Notes under the pieces: generated by a model
What the model was told of the DNA's origin: nothing
What the model saw: the letters and a program-made list of their open reading frames with translations, nothing else
The model's database searches: none
Assembly (NCBI GenBank): GCA_028876065.1
Contig: JAGWTI010000020.1
Coordinates: 1-42,714 of the forward strand
From: Nitrospirota bacterium
Lineage (GTDB): Bacteria > Nitrospirota > Nitrospiria > Nitrospirales > Nitrospiraceae
Reading direction: 5' to 3'
Length of the DNA stretch: 42,714 nucleotides
Made by a program: the position numbers and the translations under genes
Shown: positions 10,398-18,619 of the stretch, piece by piece
Position numbering within the stretch: the first letter of the stretch is position 1
Layout: each line of letters opens with the position of its first letter

Positions 10398-10829
10398 ATG
10401 TTCAAGCTCTTGGGATGGGTCGTTCTGCTCGGGGCCGCGTTTGGGGCCGGCTTCTACGTGGGACAGCATCCGATCGGCGAATTGAAGAAGACCGTGGCCG
10501 ACCTGACTCGCACGATCACGGACACCACCTTGGGACTTGAGCGGTCCGTACGGCTACGTCAGGGCCTGATGGATGCAAAATCAGAAGTGATTCAGGCCAA
10601 GTCCGAATTGCTGGACAAAAACTTCGGCAACGCCACGGCCGCTTTGAACAAGGCGGCCGAACACCTGGAGAAAGCGGCCGAGGCGGAACACGACGCCGGC
10701 AAGACTCAGAAGGTCAAGCCATTGGCAGCCAAAATCGAAGAAGCGAAACGGGAGGTGGCGGCGGGAAAAACTTTGGCTCGGTCAAAGCTGGATGAGATGC
10801 AGAAGGAACTCGATACGTTGCTTCAGTAG
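10398..10829 (+). CDS. Small membrane-anchored coiled-coil protein
   Basis: A 143-residue protein with one N-terminal membrane segment (LLGWVVLLGAAFGAGFYVG). The rest is an Ala/Lys/Glu-rich helix with heptad character, probably a coiled coil. An AAGGAGAG ribosome site precedes the ATG. It lies 20 bases after the HEAT gene and is the last gene of this operon, converging on the minus-strand HEAT gene 14 bases away. No function is assignable. Confidence 0.78.
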   Translation: MFKLLGWVVLLGAAFGAGFYVGQHPIGELKKTVADLTRTITDTTLGLERSVRLRQGLMDAKSEVIQAKSELLDKNFGNATAALNKAAEHLEKAAEAEHDAGKTQKVKPLAAKIEEAKREVAAGKTLARSKLDEMQKELDTLLQ

Positions 10830-10843
10830 AACGCACCCACGAT

Positions 10844-11677
10844 TCAGGCCGTTGCAGTTTTCTTTTTCCAGGCGGCCAGAATCCGTTCCACGCGCATCTT
10901 GACCACCATGTCGGGGTCCTTGAGCAAGGGCTTGATGGCCTCCCTGCCTCGTTCGTCGCCGATCTTCTCGATCGCCGCCGCAGCGGTCAGGCGCGTGAAC
11001 CAATCCTTATCCTGCAGCATTTCGATCAAGGGGTCCAGCGCCTGGGTCGACTTGATCCGCCCCAGCGCAATGACCGCCTGTTTGCGGATACTTTCATCCT
11101 TGTCCTTCAGCGCAGCCACGAGCCGCTCGATGGCTGGCTCGCCCAACGAGACGAGGGCATCCGTGGCGTCCAAGCCGAACTCATCGCTTCGGAGCTGATT
11201 GACGAGGGGCTCCAACACCCGCTCGTCTTTGATCAGGCCGAGCGCCCGAATGACGGACTTTCTGATATCCCAGTCCCGCAACTGCTTGAGCAGAGGTTCA
11301 ACGGCCGGTGATCCGACCTGACCGAGGGCGTCAATCGCGGCCTCGCGCACCTGCCAATCCCCATCGCGAAGAGCCCGCACAAGGGGGGCCACGCACCGTT
11401 CGTCGCCCATTTCTCCGAGCGTGATAACCGCCTCACGCCGCACCACCAAGTCTGGATCGTTGAGCAGGTCGATCTGTATCTCGATCTCATCCTTGACCTT
11501 CTCTTCGTCCAGGAGCACTTCTTCGCCGGGCTTCGCGTCCGTCGGCTCGACCGTCGCATCCCCTGCCTGCGCATCGGTCAACGACACCGTCTCCGCAACG
11601 TGATCGGCAAACTCGTCGCTCGGCTCCGGCGTCTCCGCCTGCACGAGATCCGCGCTGTTCTTTTCGTCGTTACTCAT
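10844..11677 (-). CDS. Cytosolic HEAT-repeat protein
   Basis: 277 residues. I chose the ATG at 11677 because GGAGAG sits six bases upstream; an in-frame GTG at 11704 is the alternative. The first 90 residues are acidic and unstructured-looking. The remainder is about six HEAT/PBS-lyase-like repeats of about 31 residues (VVRREAVITLGEMGDERCVA, then matching units with VREAAIDALGQVG and IRKQAVIALGRIK). No signal peptide. Such proteins act as scaffolds or in phycocyanobilin-lyase-like folds; only the former seems likely here. It is the third gene of a minus-strand run behind rlpA. Confidence 0.82.
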   Translation of the reverse strand: MSNDEKNSADLVQAETPEPSDEFADHVAETVSLTDAQAGDATVEPTDAKPGEEVLLDEEKVKDEIEIQIDLLNDPDLVVRREAVITLGEMGDERCVAPLVRALRDGDWQVREAAIDALGQVGSPAVEPLLKQLRDWDIRKSVIRALGLIKDERVLEPLVNQLRSDEFGLDATDALVSLGEPAIERLVAALKDKDESIRKQAVIALGRIKSTQALDPLIEMLQDKDWFTRLTAAAAIEKIGDERGREAIKPLLKDPDMVVKMRVERILAAWKKKTATA

Positions 11678-11728
11678 CCTGCTCTCTCCGTCAGCACCCG
11701 CCACGCATGGAGTGCATACCTTCTTGCG

Positions 11729-11956
11729 TTACGCCGTGGCGGCCGGCTCGGCTTTGGCCCCAGCCTCGGCTTTCTTGCCCATCGCATGACGCTTGCGAGT
11801 CGCGAGACTCCGTCGCTTGCGCTGTACTCGCTTGAGGCGTTTATGCAAGGCGCGGAGTGCCGCGTTGCCTTCCGGGTTATCTGTGGCCGCCTTCCGTTCA
11901 CGGACTTTGGCCTTGAGCCGCGTCTCATCCTGCGCTAAAGGTGTCTTCTTGGCCAT
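11729..11956 (-). CDS. Small, very basic protein
   Basis: A 75-residue protein starting MAKKTPLAQDE, behind GGAGGA about 10 bases upstream. About a third of the residues are Lys or Arg (for example LHKRLKRVQRKRRSLATRKR), and the tail is Ala/Glu-rich. This composition suggests nucleic-acid or ribosome binding, but I recognise no family. The upstream frame extension is not expected to be translated. It lies between rlpA and the HEAT gene. Confidence 0.65.
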   Translation of the reverse strand: MAKKTPLAQDETRLKAKVRERKAATDNPEGNAALRALHKRLKRVQRKRRSLATRKRHAMGKKAEAGAKAEPAATA

Positions 11957-12100
11957 GCGAATCGAATCCTCCGTCCTCTGATCGTGATCCTGTTCTGGCT
12001 TGCCTCGGCGCGTTGCAGTGTAGTGGAGAGCCCTCGTTGCTGTCAACCGAGGACAGGCCCAGCGATGGCGGCCCCATTGCACGTGCAGCAGGTGAGTGGT

Positions 12101-12694
12101 TCAGGTGTGGCGTTCTTCGGGGGTCAAATTCACCGCTCGCCGCTCACGGCGCCCAAGCACCAAGTCGCCCGGATAGAGCGGAACGCTCCGCGTCTTCCTG
12201 ACATCGCGTTCATCTCCAGGCTGGTTCTGCCCAATGCGATGCCCCAAGATGGCCGGTCTCTCCCGTTCCTCCGGCGACACAGAAAAGCTATGCGCTCCGA
12301 CAACCTCCAGAGATACGGCCGACAAACCACCTTCCATCATCCCCAACTTACGAGCCGCCGCGTAGGAAAGGTCGATGATCCGTCCATTGACGTAGGGCCC
12401 TCGGTCGTTGATCCGCACCCGGACTTGTTTTCCGTTTTCCACATTTGTCACACGAACGACCGTGCCAAGCGGCAACGTCCGGTGCGCCCCGCTCAGGGAT
12501 TCCATATCATAAATCTCTCCGCTGGCCGTCATCCACCCGTGGAAGTCTTCTCCATACCAGGAAGCAATGCCCCGCTCTTTCATCCCGACATCCAAGTCGG
12601 CCTGACCTTTAGGAAGGCAGGTGCAGGCTGACAGGAGGGCGGTGGCCATACAGACCAGGATCCACTTACTATAAGCCTCGGAACTTGGACTCAC
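12101..12694 (-). CDS. rlpA: RlpA-family septal ring lipoprotein (putative lytic transglycosylase)
   Basis: A 197-residue lipoprotein of the double-psi beta-barrel family. I chose the GTG at 12694 because a strong GGGAGGA sits four bases upstream and a signal peptide with lipobox LSAC (Cys24) follows. Family motifs: GIASWYGEDFHGWMTASGE, LPLGTVVRVTN, VRINDRGPY and IIDLSYAAARKLGM. Homologues cleave denuded glycan strands at the division septum; the conserved Asp and His expected for activity appear in these motifs. There is no SPOR domain; the C-terminus is a short basic tail. It has a good promoter about 140 bases upstream. Confidence 0.9.
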   Translation of the reverse strand: MSPSSEAYSKWILVCMATALLSACTCLPKGQADLDVGMKERGIASWYGEDFHGWMTASGEIYDMESLSGAHRTLPLGTVVRVTNVENGKQVRVRINDRGPYVNGRIIDLSYAAARKLGMMEGGLSAVSLEVVGAHSFSVSPEERERPAILGHRIGQNQPGDERDVRKTRSVPLYPGDLVLGRRERRAVNLTPEERHT

Positions 12695-12836
12695 AAGGTC
12701 CTCCCTTTCGCGATAAACCTTTACCACGCTGTCTTAACAGCCTCCCGATGGCATTCAAAAAGCCTCGATCGAACCATCGGGATGCTTGGGATACGCTTTG
12801 GAGATTAGCTTCGTTGAGGATCTATGAAGTGGCGGG

Positions 12837-12865
12837 ACTATAACAAAGGGCCGTCGGCAAGTCAA
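12837..12865 (-). promoter_or_regulatory. Promoter of rlpA
   Basis: On the minus strand TTGACT (12860-12865) is 17 bases before TATAGT (12837-12842). An inverted repeat CAAGTC/GACTTG (12858-12876, 7-nt gap) covers the -35 and could be an operator or the tail of a glgB terminator. Confidence 0.68.
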
Positions 12866-12909
12866 GCCAAGACTTGAGTGAATGAAATATTGCAAAGCTT
12901 TTCAATATC

Positions 12910-15114
12910 TTACGATTGCCTTATGAACAGAAAACCGAGTGGCGGAAGGGTGAGAGAAAGGGAATAGGGGAAGCCGTGAAAGGGGATTGCCTCTGCTTGT
13001 ATGCCGCCCCCATTACCCTGGTTGCTCCCCCCATAGATGGCCGCATCGCTATTCAGGAGCTCTCGGTACCAACCAGGCGTCGGCACCCCTATCCGATAGC
13101 CATGGCGTGGGACCGGCGTTAAGTTACCGACACAGAGGATGCAATCGGCCTGATCCCTGGACCAGCGAAGAAACGAAATCACGGACTGTTCTGCGTCGCT
13201 AAAGTCAACCCATTGGAATCCAGCCCAATCGAAATCTACCTGGTGTAGGGCTGGCTCGGACACATACAACTGGTTGAGGTCTCGGACGTACCGTTGAAGT
13301 CCAGCGTGAGGGGCATATTGAAGCAGATGCCAGGAGAGGCTCATATCATGGTTCCACTCGGCCCACTGGCCAAACTCCCCCCCCATGAACAGCATTTTCT
13401 TCCCCGGATGCCCATACATATATCCATAGAAAGCACGCAGGTTGGCAAACTTCTGCCAACCATCCCCGGGCATTTTGGCCAGCAATGCCCCCTTCCCATA
13501 CACCACTTCGTCATGGGACAAGACAAGAACGAAATTCTCGCTGAAGGCATAGACCAACCCAAACGTCAGCTTCTCCTGGTGATATTTGCGATGCACCGGG
13601 TCCAGGCTGAAATAGTCCAACATGTCGTGCATCCAACCCATGTTCCACTTCAGACCAAAGCCCAACCCTCCGACGTATGTCGGGCGTGAAACCCCGGGCC
13701 AAGCCGTCGACTCTTCTGCAATGGTCAGAACGCCGGGATGTTCCCGATGCACTACCTCGTTGAACTCTTTCAAAAATTCAACGGCTTCCAGATTTTCGTG
13801 ACCTCCAAATCGGTTGGGAATCCACTCTCCCGGCTGACGGGCATAATCCAGATAGAGCATGGACGCGACGGCATCCATGCGCAGCCCGTCGATATGGTAA
13901 CGGTCCAACCAGAACAAGGCGCTGTTCAAAAGGAAGTTTCGCACCTCCACGCGGCCGAAATTAAAGATCCGGCTGCGCCATTCCGGATGGTACCCTGATC
14001 TGGGGTCCTCATGATCGTACAGGTGAGTCCCATCGAACCAGGCCAACCCATGGGGATCATCGGGGAAATGGGCAGGCACCCAGTCCATCAGGACCCCAAT
14101 GCCTGACCGGTGACAGCTGTCCACGAAAGCCATGAAATTCTGAAGCGACCCGTAACGGCTGGTTGGCGCAAAGTATCCGGTCGTCTGGTAGCCCCATGAC
14201 CCGTCGAACGGGTGCTCGGTCACCGGCATCAATTCCACATGGGTATAGCCCATATCTTTCACATAAGGAATGAGTTTGGCCGCCAGTTCATGATAGGTCA
14301 GCCAACGGTTCGCCTCTTCGGGCACCCGCATCCACGATCCCAGGTGCACCTCATAGACGGATAAGGGTTCGGACAGAGGATTTCGCTCGGTACGAGCAGC
14401 CATCCACTCGCCATCGCCCCAGACATAGCCCTCCACCCTCCCGACAATGGAAGCCGTTTTAGGACGCAGTTCTGCCGCAAAGGCATAGGGATCGGCCTTT
14501 AAAAACGGAGCCGGATGTGCACGTGAACGAATCTCATACTTGTAGGCAGCTCCCTCCGCCAACTCCGGAATGAAGAGCTCCCAAATCCCTGTCTGCCCGC
14601 GGCTGCGCATCGCATGTCGACGCCCATCCCATCCGTTAAAGTCTCCGACCACGCTGACCCGTTCGGCATTGGGCGCCCAGACGGCAAAACGGACGCCGGC
14701 CACGCCATCAATTGCCGCGAGGTGCGCCCCCATCACCTCATAGGCCCGGTAATGTCGGCCTTCAGCCAGCAAATGCAAATCGAAGTCGGTGAGCAAGGCG
14801 GGAAAGGCATAGGGATCGTGTCGCTCGCTCACGGCGCCCCAGCGCTCCGCCACCCGCAGCTTGTACCGGCATACACCGGCACTGCGCGGAACCTCCACCT
14901 CGAAGAGGCCGGCCTCGTGAACGGGCGCCATGGGAAGAGGTCGGCTCTCCTGCCCTTCCAGCACAAGTTCGACGGACAAGGCTTCCGGCAAAAAGGCACG
15001 AATGACCGTGACGGATGTTCCGTTGCGCGAGATGGGGTGCGGCCCCAAGATCACAAAGGGATTCCAATGTTCCGATCTGACAAGCCGCTCGATATGTTCG
15101 CGATGATCGTCCAT
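12910..15114 (-). CDS. glgB: 1,4-alpha-glucan branching enzyme
   Basis: Introduces alpha-1,6 branches into glycogen. At 734 residues it has the usual full-length architecture: an N-terminal domain, a CBM48 module ([20 protein letters not shown]), a GH13 barrel and a C-terminal beta domain. Catalytic regions visible: [19 protein letters not shown] with nucleophile Asp414, LTIAEES with acid/base near Glu467, and [10 protein letters not shown] with the transition-state Asp. It is monocistronic. No Shine-Dalgarno precedes the ATG, and a promoter sits just upstream, suggesting a leaderless message. Confidence 0.97.
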   Translation of the reverse strand: MDDHREHIERLVRSEHWNPFVILGPHPISRNGTSVTVIRAFLPEALSVELVLEGQESRPLPMAPVHEAGLFEVEVPRSAGVCRYKLRVAERWGAVSERHDPYAFPALLTDFDLHLLAEGRHYRAYEVMGAHLAAIDGVAGVRFAVWAPNAERVSVVGDFNGWDGRRHAMRSRGQTGIWELFIPELAEGAAYKYEIRSRAHPAPFLKADPYAFAAELRPKTASIVGRVEGYVWGDGEWMAARTERNPLSEPLSVYEVHLGSWMRVPEEANRWLTYHELAAKLIPYVKDMGYTHVELMPVTEHPFDGSWGYQTTGYFAPTSRYGSLQNFMAFVDSCHRSGIGVLMDWVPAHFPDDPHGLAWFDGTHLYDHEDPRSGYHPEWRSRIFNFGRVEVRNFLLNSALFWLDRYHIDGLRMDAVASMLYLDYARQPGEWIPNRFGGHENLEAVEFLKEFNEVVHREHPGVLTIAEESTAWPGVSRPTYVGGLGFGLKWNMGWMHDMLDYFSLDPVHRKYHQEKLTFGLVYAFSENFVLVLSHDEVVYGKGALLAKMPGDGWQKFANLRAFYGYMYGHPGKKMLFMGGEFGQWAEWNHDMSLSWHLLQYAPHAGLQRYVRDLNQLYVSEPALHQVDFDWAGFQWVDFSDAEQSVISFLRWSRDQADCILCVGNLTPVPRHGYRIGVPTPGWYRELLNSDAAIYGGSNQGNGGGIQAEAIPFHGFPYSLSLTLPPLGFLFIRQS

Positions 15115-15122
15115 GATGATTT

Positions 15123-15151
15123 ACTCTAGCGTATCCCGCCCGCCGAGGCAA
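15123..15151 (-). promoter_or_regulatory. Candidate glgB promoter giving a leaderless transcript
   Basis: On the minus strand TTGCCT (15146-15151) is 17 bases before TAGAGT (15123-15128). The predicted start is at 15114-15117, at or within three bases of the ATG. Confidence 0.5.
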
Positions 15152-15245
15152 CGAAGGACTGTGCCTTGACACCATCTCACGGCTTCCATACTATCCGTTT
15201 AAGGCCCACGGAACAGGCCAGCATACCCTACGAGGCACGATACCG

Positions 15246-16310
15246 TTGAGTGGATCTACAGATTTGGTCAAGGTTCTGATCGCCCTCGGCCTGTTCGCCG
15301 TGGTCCTGACTATTGGCCTAACGGCCCGCACCCTATTGCTCCGCGCTCTGGCCCGTTGGGCGCGCGCAACCGGAACAAGAGCCGATGCCATTGTTGCGCA
15401 GAATCTGCGATGGCCGTCCATTGCCTGGTGTGTCCTGATCGCCCTGTATATCGCGTTGGATCAGGCGCACCTGCCGCCGCGCCCCTCGGCCCTCGCCCTC
15501 AAGATCATCTATGGATTGCTGGTCCTTTCCGTCACTGCCGCCGTGGCGAACATATCGGAGACGGCCCTCAAACACGCGTTGCGCGAGCGTCAACTCCCCA
15601 TCCCGGCTACCGGCCTCTCCTTCACCGTCTTCAAGGTCGCAATCTGGATCATGGGCCTGCTGGTGCTGCTCGGAAGCCTGGGAGTCTCCGTGACTCCGAT
15701 TCTGACGGCACTGGGTGTGGGCGGATTGGCCGTCGCGCTGGCGCTCCAGGAAACCCTGTCCAACTTCTTCGCCGGCATCCATTTGCTGCTGTCGCGGCCG
15801 ATCCGAGTCGGCGACTTCGTCAAACTGGAGACCGGACAGGAAGGATACATCGCGGACATCGGATGGCGCTCCACCAAGCTGCAGACATTGCAGAACAACG
15901 TGGTGGTCGTTCCGAACAGCAAGATGGCCCAGTCCATTCTCACGAACTTTTCGATGCCGGAGCCGCGACTCACCCTGACCATCCCGATCAGGGTCGGTTA
16001 CGGAACGGACCCGGATCTGGTCGAACGAGTGTTGCTGGAGGAGATCCGCGCCGCGACCGGCCACGTGACCGGCCTATTGGCCGACCCGCCTCCGGCCGTC
16101 CGGTTCCTGCCCGGCTTCGGAGAATCCTCGCTGAACTTCACCCTGACATGCCACGTCGAGGAATTTGAAGACCAACCGATCGTGCAGCATCATCTGCACA
16201 CACGCATCCTGAAACGGTTCCGCCAGGAAGGCATCGACATTCCCTTCCCGCAACGGACCTTGCACCTCAAGACCGACACCGCCTTGAGGCCTCCTGAACC
16301 CGCCGAGTGA
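15246..16310 (+). CDS. MscS-family mechanosensitive ion channel
   Basis: A 354-residue inner-membrane channel that would open under hypo-osmotic stress. Four hydrophobic segments lie within residues 5-145. The pore-lining helix and following beta domain are clear (LTALGVGGLAVALALQETL, NFFAGIHLLLSRPIRVGDFV, then IGWRSTKLQTLQNNVVVVPN). The start is TTG, with only a weak GAGG 10 bases upstream, so the exact start is less certain than the identity. It is a single gene, convergent with the YajG-like lipoprotein. Confidence 0.92.
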   Translation: MSGSTDLVKVLIALGLFAVVLTIGLTARTLLLRALARWARATGTRADAIVAQNLRWPSIAWCVLIALYIALDQAHLPPRPSALALKIIYGLLVLSVTAAVANISETALKHALRERQLPIPATGLSFTVFKVAIWIMGLLVLLGSLGVSVTPILTALGVGGLAVALALQETLSNFFAGIHLLLSRPIRVGDFVKLETGQEGYIADIGWRSTKLQTLQNNVVVVPNSKMAQSILTNFSMPEPRLTLTIPIRVGYGTDPDLVERVLLEEIRAATGHVTGLLADPPPAVRFLPGFGESSLNFTLTCHVEEFEDQPIVQHHLHTRILKRFRQEGIDIPFPQRTLHLKTDTALRPPEPAE

Positions 16311-16563
16311 TGGACGAAGACCACCACCATGAACGCGAACTGGCGCCAAGGCGATTCGTATCGGTTCGCCCTTGGTAGCGACCTGCGCGATGGAATCGGT
16401 CATGGCGTCTATCGGCCATGTCGTTCGAATCCACTTGTGGCAATCGTGCCAGCGCCGGCCCTTGCCGTCCTCTCCAGCGTTCCGGGCTGACTCCAACTGT
16501 TTGGTGGCGACGCTGGCTAGTACGATGCTGGAAGATTACGGGAAAGAGAGGGAAGGATCTGCG

Positions 16564-16600
16564 CGATCGGCTATGACGGATCCTCCGTCATAGCCGATCG
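16564..16600. terminator. Perfect 17-bp hairpin between convergent genes
   Basis: A 17-base arm starting CGATCGGCTATG is repeated exactly in inverted orientation after a 3-base loop (16581-16583). It sits 22 bases past the stop of the minus-strand lipoprotein gene and 250 past the MscS gene. There is no T-tract on either side, so it is either a U-less terminator or an mRNA-end protector. The preceding 250 bases (16311-16563) hold no gene I can support. Confidence 0.6.
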
Positions 16601-16621
16601 ACCGTCGATGAGTGTCCGGAA

Positions 16622-17215
16622 TTACTTCAACCGCAGTTGACCGTTCTCGACCTTGGTGACCTCGGAAAATTTGTCCAGGCTTGAGGTCAGGACCTCGCCC
16701 AGCAGTTCCTGCACGTCATCGGGGCTGAACCAGAACACGCGCTGGGTGCCGTCCCCGGTGATCGTCATGCGCACCAAGCTGCCATCTGCGTTGTTACGTC
16801 CCTGCACCATCACCTTGGTGTGGACGGTGATCTCGGTGTTGAATACCTTGCTCTCGGCGTCCCCCTGGAAGCTCGCGATCGATCCGGAGAAGGTGACGCT
16901 CGGGTTGCTGCCGCCGACATTCCACCCGCGACGCTTGAGATACTCGTTCATGACCTTTTCAAAGACATCCTCTGGCTTGCCGCCCGGCACCACAAAGGTC
17001 GTTTCGCCGCCCCACAAATGATGGCGCACGCCCACCCGGCTCTTGTCCGGGCGAGAGTCCTCGAAATCGCCCACGCTGACCGTCAGACTGTCCGCCTTCT
17101 TGACGGTCCCCGGCATGGCCTGCACATTCAACGTCACGGTTTCCTTCGTGGCGCAACCCCCCATGGCCACGAGCCCCATCACGCAACCCATCAGCACAAC
17201 ATTGCGACCTATCAC
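16622..17215 (-). CDS. YajG-like outer-membrane lipoprotein
   Basis: A 197-residue lipoprotein; the signal peptide ends at lipobox MGGC (Cys21). The layout (lipobox, then LTVSVGDFEDSRPDKSRVG, a GG-rich central part and a C-terminal helix EVLTSSLDKFSEV) resembles the YajG family of uncharacterised lipoproteins. The start is GTG with AGGAGGT six bases upstream. It is the last gene of a three-gene envelope operon, 60 bases after the Pal-like gene. Confidence 0.78.
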   Translation of the reverse strand: MIGRNVVLMGCVMGLVAMGGCATKETVTLNVQAMPGTVKKADSLTVSVGDFEDSRPDKSRVGVRHHLWGGETTFVVPGGKPEDVFEKVMNEYLKRRGWNVGGSNPSVTFSGSIASFQGDAESKVFNTEITVHTKVMVQGRNNADGSLVRMTITGDGTQRVFWFSPDDVQELLGEVLTSSLDKFSEVTKVENGQLRLK

Positions 17216-17275
17216 GTCAGACCTCCTCTAGTAACAGCCTACCAGGTACCGGCCTGCGGGAGCGCCGGCATCCCG

Positions 17276-17968
17276 TCATTGGGCTGAGAAATGCGCGCGA
17301 CGATTTTTCTGCCAACAATCTTGGGTATGTTCGGCGCAAAACGGCTTCTCTTTCCCATAACTCGTCACTTGTATCTGCGATGCGGACACGCCGAGATCCG
17401 CCAGATACTTCTTGGCCGCCTGAGCTCGTCGCTCTCCCAGCACCAGATTATAGGCGGACGTCCCACGTTCGTCGCAATGGCCAGCAATCACCAGCTTCCA
17501 GCCGTTTTCCGCCTTGAGCAGACGGGCATTGGCATCCAAGACCGGACTGGCGTCCATGCGAATGGAAAACTTGTCGTAATCAAAAAACACATCGCCCAAC
17601 TCCGCCAACTTGGAACCCGCGGCAGGGGCTGCAGGGGCGACAGCGGCTGGTTGCTCCACGGCCTTTTCGGTCGGAGGTTCTGCCGGTGTGGGAGCCGCAG
17701 CCACCTCGGCAGCCTTCACCTCTTCGGCAGCCTTAGCCGTTTCGGCGGCCTCTCGGGGCGCTTCGGCAACCGGCTGCTCCGTCACACGGACTTCTTCCTT
17801 TGGTGCCGGCATCGTCGGGGCTTCGGCTTGCACGGCTGGCTTTTGGCCCGGCACCATGGCTTGATCCTGCGTCCCCACTTGCACGCTCTTGCTGCATCCG
17901 GCCATCGCCACCGCGGCGCTCAATCCCAAGACCAGCAGGCTGATCCCATCATATGATCGTCTTGTCAT
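17276..17968 (-). CDS. Pal/OmpA-like peptidoglycan-associated lipoprotein (copy 1)
   Basis: 230 residues. The ATG at 17968 has AAGGAG seven bases upstream. A signal peptide ends at lipobox MAGC (Cys25). A Pro/Ala/Glu-rich linker of about 80 residues precedes a C-terminal OmpA-type peptidoglycan-binding domain: FFDYDKFSIR, LVIAGHCDERGTSAYNLVLG and RRAQAAKKYL, with the diaminopimelate-contact Asp and Arg in place. Two extra Cys occur near the end (KPFC and DCWQ), shared with the second copy at 24687. It anchors the outer membrane to the cell wall. Confidence 0.92.
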   Translation of the reverse strand: MTRRSYDGISLLVLGLSAAVAMAGCSKSVQVGTQDQAMVPGQKPAVQAEAPTMPAPKEEVRVTEQPVAEAPREAAETAKAAEEVKAAEVAAAPTPAEPPTEKAVEQPAAVAPAAPAAGSKLAELGDVFFDYDKFSIRMDASPVLDANARLLKAENGWKLVIAGHCDERGTSAYNLVLGERRAQAAKKYLADLGVSASQIQVTSYGKEKPFCAEHTQDCWQKNRRAHFSAQ

Positions 17969-17984
17969 CGATCCACTCCTTACC

Positions 17985-18335
17985 TTATCGGGCGTGAATG
18001 GAACGAGCCACCAGCCCATCTTCTTGTTTGACATAGGTCAGATCCACCGACTCGCCCGCCTTGAGCGTGCTCAGATCAACCGGCTGCTTGCCGCGCAGGA
18101 TCTTCGTGTCGCTCTCCACCGTGGCCCCGACGATCAGCTCGTCCTTGCCCCCCTTCATCGCCTTGACCACGATGGTGTGAGGGCTGTCCTGCACATTGAC
18201 GGCCACGACTTCCCCCCGAACGGTCCGGGCTGCCGCCTTCGATTCTGCACCGACCGACGGCGCGGCAGCCCACAGCACCGCCAGCCCCACCGCCAACCCC
18301 ACGCTCCAATGTGAACGCGTCACCGCATGTGTCAT
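17985..18335 (-). CDS. Small secreted beta-rich protein (DUF5666-like)
   Basis: A 116-residue protein with a signal peptide (VGLAVGLAVLWAAAPSVGA). The mature part has alternating hydrophobic residues (GEVVAVNVQDSPHTIVVKAM, then ILRGKQPVDLSTLKAGESVDL) typical of a small OB-like beta barrel, as in DUF5666 proteins. It heads the operon with the Pal-like gene 16 bases downstream. Function unknown. Confidence 0.72.
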   Translation of the reverse strand: MTHAVTRSHWSVGLAVGLAVLWAAAPSVGAESKAAARTVRGEVVAVNVQDSPHTIVVKAMKGGKDELIVGATVESDTKILRGKQPVDLSTLKAGESVDLTYVKQEDGLVARSIHAR

Positions 18336-18384
18336 GGTTCACCCCTTCGGTCTAGTCGATATTCAAACCCTACTGACGTGTCAC

Positions 18385-18413
18385 TATATATAGCAGTTTT
18401 TCTGTTTCGGCAA
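18385..18413 (-). promoter_or_regulatory. Candidate promoter of the Pal operon
   Basis: On the minus strand TTGCCG (18408-18413) is 17 bases before TATATA (18385-18390), giving a leader of about 43 nt before the ATG at 18335. Confidence 0.5.
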
Positions 18414-18419
18414 CAGAAA
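18399..18419. promoter_or_regulatory. Inverted repeat over the -35 region
   Basis: TTTCTGTT and AACAGAAA are exact 8-base inverted arms around a 5-base centre. The repeat spans the -35 of the minus-strand promoter and could be a repressor site. No regulator is identified. Confidence 0.45.
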
Positions 18420-18474
18420 CATGCGGAATAGGGCCGCCCGATAGGAAAATGCGGCGACAGGCATCCGACGACTC

Positions 18475-18503
18475 TTGACTGCCTGCCAGTGAGTGGCTAA
18501 TAT
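18475..18503 (+). promoter_or_regulatory. Promoter of the Gld-type ABC operon
   Basis: TTGACT (18475-18480), a 17-base spacer, then TAATAT (18498-18503). The start is predicted near 18510, giving a leader of about 110 nt before the ATPase ATG, which lacks an obvious Shine-Dalgarno. Confidence 0.58.
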
Positions 18504-18619
18504 CCGCTGGGGCGCATCGGACGGTTCGGGTCTTACGCCCGGCGCGGCCGGAGTTGATCGCCCACATAGCACCCAAGAGCGCCTGAGCATCACCCGTCAG
18601 CATACTTCCTTCACCGCAC

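Noticed and set aside
16329-16490. 53-codon plus-strand ORF after the MscS gene
   Set aside because: No ribosome site, no recognisable features, and competing frames on both strands.
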